Shown one piece after another: positions 1 to 10,358 of a DNA stretch of 64,000 nt. Within the stretch, counting starts at the first letter, position 1, and each line of letters opens with the position of its first letter. Under the pieces are notes generated by a model that was given only the letters and a program-made list of their open reading frames with translations, was not told the origin of the DNA and searched no databases. This DNA is from Fen-1298 sp963833465 (GTDB taxonomy: Bacteria > Bacteroidota > Ignavibacteria > UBA10030). The stretch lies in the NCBI GenBank assembly GCA_963833465.1, contig CAWHXW010000003.1:186001-250000 (forward strand), in the 5' to 3' direction. Both the position numbers and the translations under genes were made by a program.

Positions 1-2600
1 AGTTGGTTTTCCAACTGTCCCCAATATACATTGGACAGCAACACTGAATAATAGACCAACTGCGCTTATTTTTGCTAACTCGTTCTTTGTAAAACCCGGG
101 AACAGTATTGAAGGAATTGTCATAATGAGTAAAGGACTCCCATGTATTCGAGGTTTTGTCGTTAGACCAAACTTCCAGGATGATCTTTTGTTCCCTAATC
201 CGGATGATACAACTATCACCTATTACGTTCCACCAGAGGATTCGGTTCGCGAGGTCGTGAATTACCATGGTTTTACAATTGGTCCTTCTGCTCCACTAAT
301 TAACTTTATCCCGATTGTATGGTGCGACACACTTACCAGCTATACAACACAATCCCGCGCAATGAGCTGGATAAAAGATGATGCAACGGCAAATAAATAT
401 CTCGGCTATTTTGCATCAGCAAAGATAAAACTTGTGCAACAGGATATCATCGGGGCAAGAACTGTTCTCCTTCAAGTTCTTAAAGATGTTGATATCGATA
501 GCACTGCAAACCCCGCCACACAGACGGCGGGCAAGCTTACCAGCGAGGCATACGCACTTATTTGCTGCAACACAAAGTATTTGTTGGCTCAATTGCCGCC
601 CATCTTGATCGTCAAGCTTATCAACAGCACAGGATCACTACTTACGAACGGAACGCTTCAATATAGCGATACTACGTGGAAAGATGCCGTAAACAACAAC
701 GACGGCACATTTACAATTACTACAACAAAGAAAAAACTCTCGCTGCGTATGACGTATGCGGGTGGCACACAAACAAAATCAAATGTTAAAATCACAAATA
801 ATACAGTAATAATTTTCCAGACAAAAAATGTTGCTGTTAATCTGCAAAATAGCCAAGGCACTCCATTAGACACGGGTATAGTGCAATATAATGCGAGTGG
901 CTGGCAAGATTTCGGAACAACAACAAACGGCGTTATAACGAAAGAACTTCTTCCTATAAAATATACATTTCGTCTAACGTATAATGGAGCTACGGTTAGT
1001 AAAGCACAGAACATCGATTCCAATGCAACAGTAGTATTTCAAACCGTTCCTGCAACAGTGAAGTTACAAACAAGTACCGGTTACTCCATTGGACACAGGA
1101 ATCGTAGAATATAACTCAGGCGGCTGGAGAAGTTTCGGAACAACATCAAACGGAGTCGTTACGAAAGAACTTCTTCCTATAAAATATACATTTCGTCTAA
1201 CGTATAATGGAGCTACGGTTAGTAAAGCACAGAACATCGATTCAAATGCAACGATTGTATTTCAAACTATTCCAACAACGGTAAAATTACAAACAAGCAC
1301 TGGCACTCCTTTAGATACAGGCATCGTGCAATTTGATGCTAGCGGCTGGAAAAACTTTGGAACAACTTTGAATGGTGTCGTTACAAAAGAACTCCTTCCG
1401 ACAAAATATAACTTCCGTATGACATATAACGGAGCTGCAGTTACAAAATCACAGAGCCTTGATTCTAACGCAACAGTTGTATTCCATACAATTCCTGCAA
1501 TTGTTCAACTGCAAACGAGCACCGGCGCTCCGTTGGACACGGGAATCGTAGAATATAACTCCGGCGGCTGGAGAAGTTTCGGAACAACATTAAATGGTGT
1601 CATAACAAAAGAACTGCTCTCGGTGAAATATACATTCCGTATAACGTATAATAGTGCTACAATCAGCAAAGCACAGAATATTGATTCAAATTCAACGGTT
1701 GTATTTCAAACTATTCCGGTTCAGGTGCAATTGCAAACCAGCGCCGGCTTGCCATTGGATACAGGATATGTTCAATATAATTCTGGTGGCTGGCGTCCAT
1801 TTGGTACAACATCGAATGGCGTAGTATCGTCAGAGCTACTTCCGACAAAATACAATTTCCGCATAACATATAATTCCGCAACCGTAAGTAAAGCTCAGAA
1901 TGTTGATTCTAATTCAACAGTCATATTCCAAACAATTCCAATAAGAGTCCAACTGCAATCAAGCATCGGCAATCCTTTAGACACAGGAACGGTGCAATAT
2001 AATTCAGGAGGATGGAAAGACTTTGGAACTACTTTTAATGGAATAGCAACAAAAGAACTTCTGCCGGGCACTTATAATTTTAAGATGACGTATGCGTTTT
2101 CAAGCATGCAGAAAAAGCAAAATACGGACTCGAGTTCAACTATAATATTTCAAACAGTAAATACAATAGTTCAATTACAAAATAGCAAAGGCCTTCCGCT
2201 TGATACAGGCACAGTCCAATATAACTCAGGCGGTTGGAAACCTTTCGGCAATACAACTAACGGAATCGCATCGAAAGAATTATTAGCCAACCAATATAAC
2301 TTCCGTATGACCTATGCTTATATCAATAATGATAAAACACAGAGTCTTGATTCGAGCGCAACGGTAAATTTCTCAACTGTTCTCTGCACTGTCCACGTTA
2401 CGAATTCATCCGGACAAGCAGTCAACAATGCAATTGTAACATACAGTTCAGGCAAACCATTCGGAACGACAGTCAGTGGAATTACAACGAAGGAACTATT
2501 GCCGGCGAGTATTACATTCAAAGCTCAATCCGGTAAGACAACGCAGACAAAGACACAGGATATATCTACGAATCCTGTTGTGGAGATTGTGTTGCCTTGA
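1..2600 (+). CDS. Secreted tandem-repeat surface protein, 5'-truncated and frameshifted
   Basis: The frame is open from base 2, so the true start lies before the window. The N-terminal part (to about 600) is a non-repeat region with an alpha-helical stretch rich in Ala/Lys. It is followed by nine copies of a 74-residue, beta-rich module with the pattern LQ.S.G.PLDTG.VQYNSGGW, then FGTT.NG, KELLP, RMTY and VVFQT. The first copy (LLTNGTLQY) and the last (VNNAIVTYSSG) are divergent. The frame breaks near 1081: removing one base from the run ggtta restores STG-TPLDTG, and the repeats continue to 2600. Without the correction there are two ORFs, one ending at 1114 and one beginning at 1089. The protein ends NPVVEIVLP, as does its downstream neighbour, and lacks a sorting domain of its own. 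Function unknown; an adhesin or surface-layer role is inference. Confidence 0.75.
836..2390 (+). repeat. Tandem 222-bp coding repeats
   Basis: Equivalent points of successive modules fall at about 836, 1058, 1280, 1502, 1725, 1947 and 2169, a period of 222 bp (74 codons). Neighbouring copies share long identical stretches; roughly 75 bp starting near 947 recur near 1162 without change. This implies recent tandem duplication or gene conversion. Confidence 0.85.
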
Positions 2601-2633
2601 TATGTTGAGATAATTATTCACCTAGAACTCACT

Positions 2634-4448
2634 ATGAAAACAAAAAAACACTTTTGGATATCGATACTATTTTTATTTTTTACATGCTTTGCACAGCGGA
2701 TCTTCAGCCAACCATATTATTATTACCATGGAGATGGGAACACGATTACTGATTATGGGGTAGAATCGCCCAATTTTTGGCGTTTTAATTTGCAAACAGG
2801 TGCAACAGAATTATTCTATTCCGATTCTACTTTTATGAATAGCAGGATTCGGAAAAATCCTACACAGGAATGGGTATTGATCACTACGTTCCATTATGAA
2901 GGTAAAGACCCAAACGATTATTATATAACGGCAGATATCTTTGATGCAAAAAGTAAGGCTCGTGTTGGCACCTTCCCCGTTCAGAATTCTCATCCTGTCG
3001 GTAACACTCCTAACACATTTTATGATGGATTTGTAGAGAATCAAGCTGTCTATGACGGGGTTGTGTATAATTCTGTAAGAAAGGTATTTTATGTCACGTG
3101 GTGCCTTCCGCACCCCGGAGAGATTGAAGGACTCACGGATTTATACCAATATCAAAGAACAGCGGTCTATGATGCCACCACCTTTAATGTGCTTGATACA
3201 TTACCGGTTCCGCCGGGATGGATTAATTCTACAAGTTCTGTTTCCGAGGATGGAAATTATTTGTATTTAGTAAAATGGAAAAGTGATTATCCTATTGCTA
3301 TTGGAAAATATTCATTAGCCACTAAACAACTAATTATCAATCGAAATTTATCAGACATTATTGCTCCGGGAAAATGGAAAAATCTTTATGATAGTAAAAG
3401 AGGGAAATACCTCTTTGGGTATTGTTATCCTACTACAGAATCTTCTGATAGAAAATACGCATTATACAATATTGATCTTGATACATCAGTAATTATTCCC
3501 ATTCCTTCGAAGGCAGATGGTTCTTTTTCAAGTGATTGCAAATATATTATCGTAGAAGAAACTCCATATAAATCAAATGATCCAAAAGATTACATTGTTC
3601 TTCATCCCGGCCGTATCTCCATCTTTAATGGTGTAACAGGCCAACTCATACAAAAACTTAAATTACCACCAGACGGAAAAGTATTGGTCTTTGATAACTA
3701 TCCCAATATGCTGTATTACTATTTACCAAAGCAGAACCGTTCCATCAATATTGATCTATCCAAATTAGGACCAGATACCTGCACAGTGAAGCTTCTCTCC
3801 AGCACAGGTTCATTGCTTACAAACGGTTCATTGCAATATCGCGATAGCACGTGGGAGAATGCCGTGAACAACAACGACGGCACATTTACAATTACTACAA
3901 CCAAGAAGAAAATTTCACTGCGTATGACATACGCTGGTGGCACACAAACAAAATCGAACGTTAAAATTACAAATGATACAGTAATAATTTTCCAGACAAA
4001 AAACGTTTCCGTTAATCTGCAAAATAGCAAAGGAAATCCTTTAGATACAGGAATAGTACAGTATAACTCCGGTGGCTGGCAAACATTTGGAACAACATTT
4101 AGCGGTATTGCAGCAAAAGAACTTTTGCCGAATAGTTACAAATTCAGAATGACTTATGCATATGTTTCATTAGATACAGTACAAGATATCTCAATAAATA
4201 ACACTGTCAATTACTCTACGGTATTATGCACTGTAAGAGTCTGGAATTCACAAAGCCAGATTGTCAATAATGCGCAGGTAAGTTATAACTCAGGCGGCTG
4301 GCATTTGATTGGTTCTACAGTCAACGGTGCTGTAACAATTGAATTACTACCTGTGAGTTTAAACTTTAGAGCAAAGAACGGAAACAAACAGCAGGATATG
4401 ACGCAAAACTTATCAATTAATCCTGTCGTAAATATTGTTCTTCCATAA
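2634..4448 (+). CDS. Secreted beta-propeller-like protein with three C-terminal repeat modules
   Basis: 604 residues. An N-terminal signal peptide (basic MKTKKH, hydrophobic core, cleavage after a Gln/Ser-rich stretch near residue 25) is followed by about 340 residues that read like WD40/YVTN-type blades, with phrases such as SVSEDGNYLYLVKW and DGSFSSDCKYIIVEE. Residues 385-604 are three copies of the 74-residue module found in the preceding gene; the first is almost identical in DNA to the first module there (compare 3860-3990 with 680-810). It ends NPVVNIVLP. The gene sits 33 bases after its neighbour and is probably co-transcribed. No enzyme motif was seen. It looks like an intact paralogue with three modules where its neighbour has nine. 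Confidence 0.75.
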   Translation: MKTKKHFWISILFLFFTCFAQRIFSQPYYYYHGDGNTITDYGVESPNFWRFNLQTGATELFYSDSTFMNSRIRKNPTQEWVLITTFHYEGKDPNDYYITADIFDAKSKARVGTFPVQNSHPVGNTPNTFYDGFVENQAVYDGVVYNSVRKVFYVTWCLPHPGEIEGLTDLYQYQRTAVYDATTFNVLDTLPVPPGWINSTSSVSEDGNYLYLVKWKSDYPIAIGKYSLATKQLIINRNLSDIIAPGKWKNLYDSKRGKYLFGYCYPTTESSDRKYALYNIDLDTSVIIPIPSKADGSFSSDCKYIIVEETPYKSNDPKDYIVLHPGRISIFNGVTGQLIQKLKLPPDGKVLVFDNYPNMLYYYLPKQNRSINIDLSKLGPDTCTVKLLSSTGSLLTNGSLQYRDSTWENAVNNNDGTFTITTTKKKISLRMTYAGGTQTKSNVKITNDTVIIFQTKNVSVNLQNSKGNPLDTGIVQYNSGGWQTFGTTFSGIAAKELLPNSYKFRMTYAYVSLDTVQDISINNTVNYSTVLCTVRVWNSQSQIVNNAQVSYNSGGWHLIGSTVNGAVTIELLPVSLNFRAKNGNKQQDMTQNLSINPVVNIVLP

Positions 4449-4485
4449 GATATGGAAGCATAGAAGAATATTAAGGACTACTTAT

Positions 4486-5172
4486 ATGAAAACCTTAACA
4501 GCTTTATTGCTTTATACGAGCATTACTATGGCACAACAAGCCCACAATATGCAGCTAATAAAATCAGATCAAACGCCTGCAATGACAAGTAAGGCTTACG
4601 AAATACCCTTTTTGTCGAAGGGAAACATAATAGAGCTTACAGTAGCAAATATATCGAATCTAACGGCAGAAGGTGTAAAGGTTGCTGTTACTAAAACACC
4701 GGAATGGATAAAGTTCGAGTCTAATATAGATACTTTACAGCAGGTGAAAGCAAATGAAGAACAGACAGCCGTTTTTAGCTTCTCGGTGGATAAGAATGCA
4801 GAAGTGAACAAGGAACAAATCTTAACCTTCAATATCACCGAAAGAAACGGGCAGATGTGGACAAAAGAAATCAAGATAAAAGTATCGCCGCCGACAAACT
4901 ACGAGCTCTTTCAAAACTATCCGAATCCATTTAATCCTACAACAATAATCAGCTATCAGCTTTCATCAGATAGTAAAGTGACTTTGAAAATATATGATGT
5001 GCTCGGTAAAGAAGTTGCAAACCTGATTGATGAACAGGAAGAAGCCGGGTATCATCAAACAACATTTGATGCTCATAAGTTTGCGAGCGGTATGTATATA
5101 TATCGTCTTTCAGCAACGGAAGGACAAAACAAACATCACATTTTCCAGAAGAAAATGCTGGTACTCAAATGA
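4486..5172 (+). CDS. Secreted protein with type IX secretion sorting domain
   Basis: 228 residues from the ATG at 4486; an in-frame ATG at 4435 would place charged residues before the signal peptide and overlap the previous gene, so it was not used. Signal peptide MKTLTALLLYTSITMAQQ. The middle is a beta-sandwich-like domain (TVANISNLTAEGVKVAV, later VNKEQILTFNITE) resembling NEW3/CARDB-type Ig-like domains. The last 85 residues are a clear Por/T9SS C-terminal domain: NYPNPFNPTTIISYQL, then VTLKIYDVLGKEVANL, then ASGMYIYRLSA and a Lys-rich end. The protein is expected to cross the outer membrane by the type IX system. Its position after two repeat proteins without such a domain suggests one surface complex; this is inference. 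Confidence 0.8.
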   Translation: MKTLTALLLYTSITMAQQAHNMQLIKSDQTPAMTSKAYEIPFLSKGNIIELTVANISNLTAEGVKVAVTKTPEWIKFESNIDTLQQVKANEEQTAVFSFSVDKNAEVNKEQILTFNITERNGQMWTKEIKIKVSPPTNYELFQNYPNPFNPTTIISYQLSSDSKVTLKIYDVLGKEVANLIDEQEEAGYHQTTFDAHKFASGMYIYRLSATEGQNKHHIFQKKMLVLK

Positions 5173-5378
5173 TTCCAATATTATCTATCGGAATCATCCC
5201 GAAATGTTTTAAATAAAGATATATATTTTTAGCGAGCAAAAATCCCGTTCGGTTTGCAGTAATGGTAATAAAATAACAAGGCAGTCTTTTAAGAATTAAT
5301 GATTACATTCTGTATCAGCAGACTAAATTGCAAGTTCACTCAACGCCTGGATCGCAAATTGTGCTGCATCCGATTACT

Positions 5379-5948
5379 TCAAAGTAGTGCCGTGTGAATT
5401 TTTGCATGTATTGCCAATTCCTTACCGCGCACTAATGCTTGCTCATTTAGAGGAATTAAATGCTGTCTATGCGGAGGCAGAACACTATGCAGAGCGCTTA
5501 ATACATGTTCCAGCTTTACAATTGGGCATAGTTCAAGAAAAGCGCCAAGCAGTACCATATTTGCGACCTGTTTGCTTTTGAGTTTTTGAGCTTCTTCTAA
5601 TCCAGGAATTGCAAGAATTTTGATGTCTTTTCTTGTTGATGGATAAAGGATCGTAGATTTTTCGTAGATTAAAATACCGCCAGGTTTCACAGCGGTTTCA
5701 AATTTTTCAAATGACGGTTGATTAAGTACAATTACAGTATCAAACTTTGTGATTATCGGGGAACTAATGCGCGAATCAGAAACTATTACCGTACAATTTG
5801 CCGTGCCGCCGCGCATCTCGGGACCGTACGATGGCATCCAAGTTACTTCTTTGTTTCCTTCCATTGCGGCATATGCAATAATTTGTCCCATCGAAAGAAC
5901 ACCCTGACCTCCAAAGCCGGCAATAATTATTTCTTGTGTCATGTTCAT
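5379..5948 (-). CDS. 2-oxoacid:ferredoxin oxidoreductase, gamma subunit
   Basis: 189 residues, normal length for the separate gamma subunit. It begins MNMTQEIIIAGFGGQGVLSMG, the family's glycine-rich start, and contains PSYGPEMRGGTANC and VVLNQPSFEKF, all typical of the POR gamma domain. In the complex this subunit helps hold the CoA-binding architecture, while alpha and beta carry the TPP site. The start at 5948 overlaps the stop of the preceding small gene in an ATGA, so translation is probably coupled; an alternative start is at 5942. Last gene of the operon. Substrate (2-oxoglutarate or branched-chain 2-oxoacid) cannot be decided from this subunit. Confidence 0.88.
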   Translation of the reverse strand: MNMTQEIIIAGFGGQGVLSMGQIIAYAAMEGNKEVTWMPSYGPEMRGGTANCTVIVSDSRISSPIITKFDTVIVLNQPSFEKFETAVKPGGILIYEKSTILYPSTRKDIKILAIPGLEEAQKLKSKQVANMVLLGAFLELCPIVKLEHVLSALHSVLPPHRQHLIPLNEQALVRGKELAIHAKIHTALL

Positions 5949-6235
5949 AATCGCTTTATTTTCAAAGAGAAAATTGCTCCATTATCTTTATAAATTTCTA
6001 CGTTGTCGTATTTCTGTAATCCGGATTTTATAAGAAAATAATGTTCGTGCGGCTTTTCCGGCCCGCGGCATTCACAATGATAGGTTTTGATTTTTGCTTT
6101 TCGTTGTTTTCCTTCATCAAAAAGTTGGAAGTTCTTATTTACCAAAGGAAAAAATCCAAGTTCATTTTTTGGAATCATAATATATCCTTCTGCCGCTTCC
6201 TCCGCCGATATTTTCCGCATGAAAACATTTTTCAT
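5945..6235 (-). CDS. Small unknown protein inside the 2-oxoacid oxidoreductase operon
   Basis: 96 residues from the ATG at 6235 (a TTG at 6241 is also in frame). The korB-type gene stops at 6238, immediately before it, and its own stop overlaps the gamma-subunit start as ATGA, so it is embedded in the operon with no slack. The protein begins MKNVFMRKISAEEA and contains a CEC pair, followed by GPEKPHEHYFLIK. It has no membrane segment or signal peptide. I do not recognise the family. The Cys and His residues could bind a metal or cluster, but that is speculation. Its tight coupling between beta and gamma implies a role in assembly or activity of the complex. Confidence 0.65.
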   Translation of the reverse strand: MKNVFMRKISAEEAAEGYIMIPKNELGFFPLVNKNFQLFDEGKQRKAKIKTYHCECRGPEKPHEHYFLIKSGLQKYDNVEIYKDNGAIFSLKIKRL

Positions 6236-6237
6236 TA

Positions 6238-7005
6238 TCAACTCTTTGGTACTTTAATATCGCCGAGCGGATAAATTGGAAACATGTTTTTCTCCAGCCA
6301 CTCGTTGGATTCTACCGGAGTCATCTTCCAGCCGGACGGGCAGTTAGAGACAACTTCTATGAAGCAGGTTCCTCTTTTTTCTTTTTGATATTTGAATGAT
6401 AAAAAGATTGCTTTCTTTAACTTACGCACTGCCGACGTATTATGTACTGAGTGTCGTGAAACGTAATATGCACCGGGAAGCTGCGCGATTAATTCTGTAA
6501 TCTTTATTGGATTGCCCATCGTAGAAGCTTCACGGCCAAATGGCGAAGTGGAAGTTTTCATCCCGATCAATGATGTTGGAGCCATTTGACCGCCTGTCAT
6601 TCCATATATTCCATTGTTAATGAAGAGCATAAGAATATTTTCACCGCGGTTGACAGTATGAATTGTTTCGCCTGTGCCGATTGCCGCAAGATCGCCGTCA
6701 CCTTGATAGGAAAAAACATATTTATCAGGAAGGACACGCTTGATACCGGTTGCAACTGCACTAGCGCGTCCGTGCGCTGCTTCCTGCATATCAATATTCA
6801 AATAGTCATATGCAAATACGGAACAGCCCACAGGTGCTACTCCAATAATTTCTTCCTGAATTTTCAATTCATCGACAACTTCCATTAGTATTTTATGCAC
6901 AACGCCATGTCCGCATCCAGGGCAATAGTGCATTGGTGTATCCGTAAGTGTTCGCGGTTTTACATAAACGATTTCTAATCCATCAATTTTTGCTGCCGTT
7001 TCCAT
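6238..7005 (-). CDS. 2-oxoacid:ferredoxin oxidoreductase, beta subunit (TPP-binding)
   Basis: 255 residues from 7005. This ATG has AAGGA eight bases upstream; another in-frame ATG at 7014 sits too close to that site. Motifs: HYCPGCGHG at about residue 26 (cluster/TPP contact), QGDGDLAAIG at 101 and INNGIYGMTGGQ at 129, the two halves of the Mg-TPP binding motif, followed by PFGR. With the alpha subunit it oxidatively decarboxylates a 2-oxoacid to acyl-CoA, giving electrons to ferredoxin; in this lineage it could run in the reductive direction. It lies 17 bases after the alpha gene. Confidence 0.88.
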   Translation of the reverse strand: METAAKIDGLEIVYVKPRTLTDTPMHYCPGCGHGVVHKILMEVVDELKIQEEIIGVAPVGCSVFAYDYLNIDMQEAAHGRASAVATGIKRVLPDKYVFSYQGDGDLAAIGTGETIHTVNRGENILMLFINNGIYGMTGGQMAPTSLIGMKTSTSPFGREASTMGNPIKITELIAQLPGAYYVSRHSVHNTSAVRKLKKAIFLSFKYQKEKRGTCFIEVVSNCPSGWKMTPVESNEWLEKNMFPIYPLGDIKVPKS

Positions 7006-7022
7006 TTCTTTCATCCTTAAAC

Positions 7023-8115
7023 TTATGCCGTCTGAAATGCTTTGGCAATTAATTCCACCTTTGCAAGCACTTCTTCCGGTGATGGAATCATACCGCCCAT
7101 CCGACCATAAAAATGCACCGGGCATTTTCCGTTGATTGCAAGCCGCACATCTTCTACCATTTGTCCTGCATTCATCTCGACTGTTAAAAATACTTTTGCA
7201 TGCTCCGCTAACTTTGCGAGTGCATCTGTTGGAAATGGATACAGTGTAATAGGGCGAAGTAGACCGACCTTTATTCCTTCTTCACGTGCGAGACTCATAG
7301 TTTTATCGCAAATGCGGGAAGTTAATCCGAACGCTACTAGAATAATATCCGCGTCTTCGGTCTGGAATTCTTCCCAGCGAACTTCTTTTTGCAGTTGAGC
7401 ATATTTTTCTTGTAAGACTAAATTTAACTTCTCCATCTGTTCTGGCTGGATAAAAAGAGAAGTAATAATATTTCGCTCGCGTGATTCAGGTTTTCCAGTG
7501 GTTGCCCATGAAGCATTTATTTTTTGCAAGGAACCCGAAGCAGGCAATGCCACCTTTTCCATCATCTGGCCTAGTGCACCATCTGCAAGAATCATCGCCG
7601 GATTGCGATACTTCTCTGTTAGATGAAATGCATCGAAAACAAAATCTACCATTTCTTGTACAGATGCTGGTGCGAGTACCGATAAGATGATAATCGCCAT
7701 GACCGCCGCCTTTTACCGCCTGGAAATAATCTCCTTGTGACGGTTGAATAGTGCCAAGACCTGGACCGCCTCGCTGAACATTTACAATTAATGCCGGTAG
7801 CTGCGCTGACGTCATATATGAAAGACATTCCTGCATCAAACTGATGCCGGGGCTGGAAGATGAAATCATTACACGAGCACCTGCACCGGAAGCTCCGTGT
7901 ACCATATTAATAGCCGCAAGTTCGCTTTCAGCTTGTAAAATCACTACACCTGGATTGTTTGGCTGCTGAATGGCAAGATACTCCATTATTTCCGATTGCG
8001 GCGTAATAGGATATCCGAAATATGCCTGCATACCTGCACGTAATGCAGCTTCAGCAAGCGCTTCGTTGCCTTTCATTAAACGAACATTATCCGATTTATT
8101 TTCTTTTATATTCAT
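7023..8115 (-). CDS. vorB: 2-oxoacid:ferredoxin oxidoreductase, alpha subunit (VorB/KorA type), single-base frame break
   Basis: The N-terminal half (from 8115) carries GNEALAEAALRAG, FGYPITPQSEIMEYL, QAESELAAINMV and SSSSPGISLMQE, characteristic of the VorB/KorA alpha subunit; the C-terminal half (7023 to about 7680) carries KYRNPAMILADGALGQMME and the tail EVLAKVELIAKAF. The halves are in different frames. Deleting one of the two cytosines at 7679-7680 (plus strand) joins HGDYHLI directly to VLAPASVQEMV, the expected family sequence, giving 363 residues, a normal length. The break is therefore one extra base, most simply a sequencing error. The name follows the VorB-type sequence; the true substrate is uncertain. 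Confidence 0.85.
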
Positions 8116-8134
8116 ATATGGATATTATTTTACT

Positions 8135-8371
8135 TTAAGATGGATCTTTCTTAGATAGTTTCGGCTGCCGGTAGACGGTGATCACGCTGTCCGGACAGAC
8201 AATAGCACAATTAATACAGCCAGTACAAGTATCGTTTTTCAATTGCACATAATGGTATCCCTTTTGATTGAGCTTAAGCGACATCTCTAAACAATCCTGC
8301 GGACACGCCGTAATACATAACTCACACGCTTTACAAGTTTCTACTGAGACGACAATTGTTCCTCGAATCAT
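8135..8371 (-). CDS. 2[4Fe-4S] ferredoxin, delta-type subunit
   Basis: 78 residues from the ATG at 8371, preceded by AGGA at eight bases' spacing; the longer ORF to 8524 has no supporting features. Two classic cluster motifs: CKACELCITACPQDC and CTGCINCAIVCPDS. It is the first gene of the oxidoreductase operon and fits the delta subunit that takes electrons from the alpha/beta site. The next gene begins about 20 bases downstream. Confidence 0.88.
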   Translation of the reverse strand: MIRGTIVVSVETCKACELCITACPQDCLEMSLKLNQKGYHYVQLKNDTCTGCINCAIVCPDSVITVYRQPKLSKKDPS

Positions 8372-8702
8372 GCATCTATTCCTATATTCTATAAATTTGA
8401 CATTAATGAAATGTACGAATAATACATTTAATATTTCTGATAAATCAACTCTTATACCAAACTTCAATTTAAAACATAACTGCTTAATTGCAAGATTACG
8501 AGAAAAAAACAAGCAAGTTGGCACTTTTGAGAAAATTAATGATGCTATTTCCAGAAAGCAATAGAGTGTTAAAGTTTATATTAATCTTAGTTATGGATAT
8601 TTGCGTTGGGACATTTTGCAGCATTGCTTGACTCTGGAAAGAAAAAAAACTAAAGTGATTTTAATATTTTAACGATGCTTAACTTATTTCACGGAGAATG
8701 TT

Positions 8703-10157
8703 ATGCTAATTACAGATTTGACACTTAACAATTTGGATAACTTCTTTCCAGAAAATTTTAACGAAGAACAAAAAGCAAAGGCGAAAACTATATTTTTAAA
8801 AGAACTTTCGCTTTCAGCCCACAAATTTTACAGTGGAAAGATTGCTACAATACCAAAAGCAGGAATTTACGGATTCAACTGGTTCAATGTTTGGTATACT
8901 CCCGGTGTTTCAAAAATCTCAACTACGATTCGCGACAACAATGATTCTTCTTTCGATCTATCGAATCGGGGAAATCTGGTCGCTGTCGTTTCTGATTCGA
9001 CCCGCGTTCTCGGCGATGGTGATTGCACACCCTCCGGCGGATTGGGTGTGATGGAAGGAAAAGGGCTTCTCATGAAATATCTTGGCGGAGTCGATGCCGT
9101 CGCTCTCTGCATAAATTCCATCAATGCAAAAGGTGAACATGATCCAGATAAAATTATAGAATTTGTCAAAATGCTAGAACCAAGTTTTGGAGCTGTCAAT
9201 CTCGAAGATATTTCTCAGCCCAACTGTTTTAAAGTGCTTGATACGTTGCGTGAAGAGTGCAATATACCGGTGTGGCATGACGATGCTCAAGGCACAGGCA
9301 GTGTGACGCTTGCCGGATTAATCAATGCACTTCGCATTGTCGGCAAAGACTTGAAAAACGTGAAGATCGTTTTCTTCGGTGCAGGTGCGTCTAATACAAC
9401 AATTGCTAGGTTGATATTGAAAGATGGAGCTGATCCATATAAAGTAATTATGTTTGACACAAAAAGTTCGCTTAATAGAAAGCGCACAGATATTGAAGCA
9501 GACAACGCATTTTACCGTAAGTGGGAAATCTGTCAGGCAACAAATCCATCGTGTATAGAAGATATCGAAACTGCAGTTACCGGTGCAGATGTTCTCATCG
9601 CATTAAGCAAACCGGGTCCTGATGTTATTAAACAAGCATGGATACAAAAGATGGCGAAAAAATCTATAGTCTTTGCTTGTGCAAATCCGGTTCCTGAAAT
9701 TTATCCGTACGCAGCCAAAGAAGCCGGCGCATACATTGTTGCCACAGGACGCGGTGATTTTCCCAATCAGGTGAACAATTCGATGGGATTTCCCGGAATT
9801 CTCAAAGGTGCTCTAATGGTTCGCGCCCGGAAGATCACGGATGAAATGGCAATTACTGCAGCATATTCAATGGCAAATTTTGCGATGAAGAAAGGACTCA
9901 CTCCAGATTATATTATGCCGACTATGGAGGAAACCGAAGTATTTGCTCAAGAAGCTGCCGATGTCGGAATACAGGCAATTAAGCAGGGAGTTGCACGAAT
10001 TCAACTTAGTCACAAAGAAATTTATGATGCAACGCTTTGCGATATTAAGGAAGCACGTGATATATTAAATTTATTGATGAGAGAAAATTTTGTAAAGAAG
10101 CCTGATATAAAATTAATTGAAGATGCAGTAAAGAAGGCAATTGATTCAGTTTCATAA
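8703..10157 (+). CDS. Malic enzyme (NAD(P)-dependent, decarboxylating)
   Basis: 484 residues. Converts malate to pyruvate and CO2 with reduction of NAD(P). A GGAG ribosome site precedes the ATG. Seen: YTPGVS and VSDSTRVLGDGD in the N-terminal substrate domain, NLEDISQPNCF and VWHDDAQGTGSV (metal and catalytic region, about residues 165-205), a dinucleotide fold VVFFGAGASN-type motif at about 220, CANPVPEIYP and GRGDFPNQVNNSMGFPG near 345. These match the short bacterial malic enzyme family, with a C-terminal extension of about 60 residues. It faces away from the oxidoreductase operon and would supply pyruvate next to 2-oxoacid metabolism. Cofactor preference cannot be told. Confidence 0.9.
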   Translation: MLITDLTLNNLDNFFPENFNEEQKAKAKTIFLKELSLSAHKFYSGKIATIPKAGIYGFNWFNVWYTPGVSKISTTIRDNNDSSFDLSNRGNLVAVVSDSTRVLGDGDCTPSGGLGVMEGKGLLMKYLGGVDAVALCINSINAKGEHDPDKIIEFVKMLEPSFGAVNLEDISQPNCFKVLDTLREECNIPVWHDDAQGTGSVTLAGLINALRIVGKDLKNVKIVFFGAGASNTTIARLILKDGADPYKVIMFDTKSSLNRKRTDIEADNAFYRKWEICQATNPSCIEDIETAVTGADVLIALSKPGPDVIKQAWIQKMAKKSIVFACANPVPEIYPYAAKEAGAYIVATGRGDFPNQVNNSMGFPGILKGALMVRARKITDEMAITAAYSMANFAMKKGLTPDYIMPTMEETEVFAQEAADVGIQAIKQGVARIQLSHKEIYDATLCDIKEARDILNLLMRENFVKKPDIKLIEDAVKKAIDSVS

Positions 10158-10167
10158 GTCTGTAAAT

Positions 10168-10187
10168 AAAACGAAGAAGGTCGTTTT
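10168..10187 (+). terminator. Possible weak terminator hairpin after malic enzyme
   Basis: AAAACGA at 10168 pairs with TCGTTTT at 10181, with a six-base loop. There is little T-run beyond the stem, so the call is weak. Confidence 0.35.
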
Positions 10188-10358
10188 CAGCATTGTTTCA
10201 TTATAAAGACGATCTTATGGAAATTATTTTAATAACCGAAAGTGAAATGGATATACGTCGAATGCAGTCGGTGAGTCCAAACGGAAAAGGAATTCAGAGA
10301 AAACGCTCTCAAGTTGAGCTTGGGAGCGAGGAGCGAATACTTGCACAAAATATTGAAA

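Noticed and set aside
836..2390. Regular repeats considered as a CRISPR array
   Set aside because: The repeats are 222-bp coding units in frame, not short repeats with spacers.
5173..5378. Possible small gene or RNA between the sorting-domain gene and the gamma subunit
   Set aside because: Only a weak GATTCC/GGAATC hairpin without a T-run; no ORF.
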